Of a stretch of DNA of 64,000 bases, positions 62,780-64,000 are shown in pieces (position 1 is the first letter of the stretch; every line of letters begins with the position of its first letter). This DNA comes from Rosistilla oblonga. Its GTDB lineage: Bacteria > Planctomycetota > Planctomycetia > Pirellulales > Pirellulaceae. Location of the stretch: assembly GCF_007751715.1 (NCBI RefSeq), contig NZ_CP036292.1:5835339-5899338 (forward strand). The letters are read 5' to 3'. Made by a program: the position numbers and the translations under genes. The notes under the pieces are model-generated. The model searched no databases. It was not told the origin of the DNA and was given only the letters and a program-made list of their open reading frames with translations.

Positions 62780-64000
62780 CGTTTTCATCCTCGAGAACAG
62801 GGGCCGTTTGGTATCGGAAAGGTCTACTCAACACGATCGCCGTCGCGATGTCCCGGAATTTCCAGCCATCCGCTTCGGTCGCCGCGACGATATCTTCCAC
62901 CACACACTCGTCCTGCCGCGTCAATTCGCGGCCAAGTGCGTAGGTCATCAATCGCCGGGTGAGTTCGGTTACAAACATCGTGCCGCGAGTCTCTCGCAGC
63001 ATCGCAATCATCTGCTGTGCATCGTCGAACGATTCTCCGCTAGGGAGCGTTCCGGAGGCGTCGATCGGATGTTTCCCATCGCGATCTCGCCACTGCCCGG
63101 TGACATCAAAATGTTCGAAGCTGAAGCCGATCTGATCCATCACGCGGTGGCACGAGGCGCACATCGCATTGTCGCGATGGATCGCCAATTGCTCGCGTAG
63201 CGGAGCGTCGGGATTCGACTCGTTAGTCGCCTCCAATTCGGGAACGCCCGCGGGTGGATCCGGCGGCGGCGTACCAAGGATGTTCTCCATCACCCACTTG
63301 CCTCGCTTCACCGGCGAGGTGCGGGTGGGGTTACTGGTCAGCATCAGGATGCTGGCCTGAGTCAGGATTCCCTTGCGACCGGTTCCCTTCAGCGAGACGC
63401 GGCGGAATTCATCGCCCTCAACGCCTTCGATACCGTAGTGATCGGCCAAACGTTCGTTCAGGAAGGTGTCTTGCGAATCCAACAGGCTCAGCACGCTGCC
63501 ATCGCCTCGCATGCAATCCGTAAACGTCAGACGCGTCTCCTGGATCATCGCCTCGCGCAGCTTTTCGTCGAATTTGGGGAACTGCTTTGGATCGGGAGCC
63601 AAACCGCTGAGGTTTCGCAAGCCGAGCCATTGGTCGGCGAAGTTCTCCACCAACGCTTCCCCCTTGGGCTCTGCGAGCATCCGTTTGACTTCGCTTCGCA
63701 GCACCGCTTCGTCGGTCAATTTTCCCTGCTTGGCAAGATCGCGGAGCCGATTGTCGGGCATCGAAGCCCAAAACATGTAGGACAACCGACTGGCCAATTG
63801 ATACGGATCCAGTGCGACCAGTTCGCCCGGCTTCGCACCTTCGCTTGGCAATTCGCTGCGGAACAGGAAGCGAGGCGAAAGGAGCGACGCGGTGATCGCG
63901 ACTTGCATGCCCCGTTCAAAAGTCTCTTCGCGTTGGACAGCGACATCGACAAGCGCCGCATAACGAGCGACGGTTTCGTCGTCGACGGGCGAACGGAACG
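62769..64000 (-). CDS. DUF1592/DUF1588/DUF1585 planctomycete cytochrome-type protein (5' part cut)
   Basis: The frame is open to the window's right edge, so the N-terminus is missing. Visible in order are the end of DUF1595 (FRSPVDDETVARYAALVDVA), DUF1592 (LASRLSYMFWASMPDNRLRD, FADQWLGLRNL) and DUF1588 (RKGILTQASILMLTSNPTRT, MCASCHRVMDQIGFSFEHFD). DUF1585 (TRRLMTYALGRELTRQDECV) closes it. The CASCH is a haem c site. The missing part usually has a PSCyt1-type haem domain. Together with DUF1552 it forms the widespread planctomycete pair of unknown substrate. Confidence 0.95.
   Translation of the reverse strand, partial: FRSPVDDETVARYAALVDVAVQREETFERGMQVAITASLLSPRFLFRSELPSEGAKPGELVALDPYQLASRLSYMFWASMPDNRLRDLAKQGKLTDEAVLRSEVKRMLAEPKGEALVENFADQWLGLRNLSGLAPDPKQFPKFDEKLREAMIQETRLTFTDCMRGDGSVLSLLDSQDTFLNERLADHYGIEGVEGDEFRRVSLKGTGRKGILTQASILMLTSNPTRTSPVKRGKWVMENILGTPPPDPPAGVPELEATNESNPDAPLREQLAIHRDNAMCASCHRVMDQIGFSFEHFDVTGQWRDRDGKHPIDASGTLPSGESFDDAQQMIAMLRETRGTMFVTELTRRLMTYALGRELTRQDECVVEDIVAATEADGWKFRDIATAIVLSRPFRYQTAPVLEDENDDT

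Noticed and set aside
1-64000. tRNA or rRNA genes
   Set aside because: Scanning by eye found no cloverleaf with a GGTTCGAATCC-type T-arm outside coding sequence and no rRNA-like conserved stretch. A tRNAscan run would be decisive.

Overview
This 64-kb window comes from a planctomycete, most likely Pirellulaceae (Rhodopirellula/Rosistilla-like). The evidence is a DUF1552 gene next to a DUF1592/1588/1585 gene, a secreted redoxin-cytochrome c-copper monooxygenase protein, a DUF6807 protein, a cytochrome b558-type succinate dehydrogenase, a vitamin B12-dependent ribonucleotide reductase, many GTG/TTG starts, high GC, and long structured intergenic repeats of a kind I associate with this group. 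I see no rRNA, no tRNA and no CRISPR array.

Layout. 1-1715 is a cut-off secreted redox protein. 1716-5290 is an accessory island: three copies of a composite repeat surround a ParE-type toxin-antitoxin pair and a DUF4917 (SIR2-like) gene. 5291-8210 is a lutABC lactate-oxidation operon. 8654-14387 holds ppnP, a lipoprotein, the ABC-F ATPase uup, a leucyl/arginyl-tRNA-protein transferase, a thioredoxin-like protein and a zinc-finger membrane protein. 15161-21765 has nrdJ, folA, a conserved protein of unknown function and a two-helix potassium channel with an RCK domain. 21784-23257 has an RDD protein and a methyltransferase. 23416-26175 is the rpsM-rpsK-rpoA-rplQ cluster.

26530-30030 is an array of compound hairpin-rich repeats split by an intact IS3-family element with 33-bp inverted repeats and a 3-bp target duplication. 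30051-35883 holds a degenerate SpoIIE-type phosphatase, a LOG-family protein, an F420-dependent-reductase-like protein, a DUF6807 protein and an aldo/keto reductase. 35905-39732 is sdhCAB. 40137-44463 has a lone receiver protein, a secreted His/Arg/Asp-rich protein, a 2-Cys peroxiredoxin and a three-domain SGNH-DUF1080-MsrB fusion, followed by a 29-codon membrane ORF. 44825-46072 is a THUMP-like methyltransferase.

46076-49462 is a group II intron with its reverse transcriptase; an IS630-family element sits exactly on the RT stop codon, between the ORF and domain V. 49581-54100 has a YHS/TRASH-like metal protein, an OmpA-family lipoprotein, coaE, rho and ribH. 54152-61229 is a MoxR / DUF58 / transglutaminase / TPR-lipoprotein module split over two divergent transcripts. 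61439-64000 is the DUF1552 gene and its DUF1592-type partner, cut by the window edge.

The most notable items are the nested group II intron/IS630, the SGNH-DUF1080-MsrB fusion, the repeat-framed island with a candidate SIR2-like defence gene, the compound repeat array, the catalytically degenerate SpoIIE protein and the tiny membrane protein. All family calls are by eye; no database search was possible.
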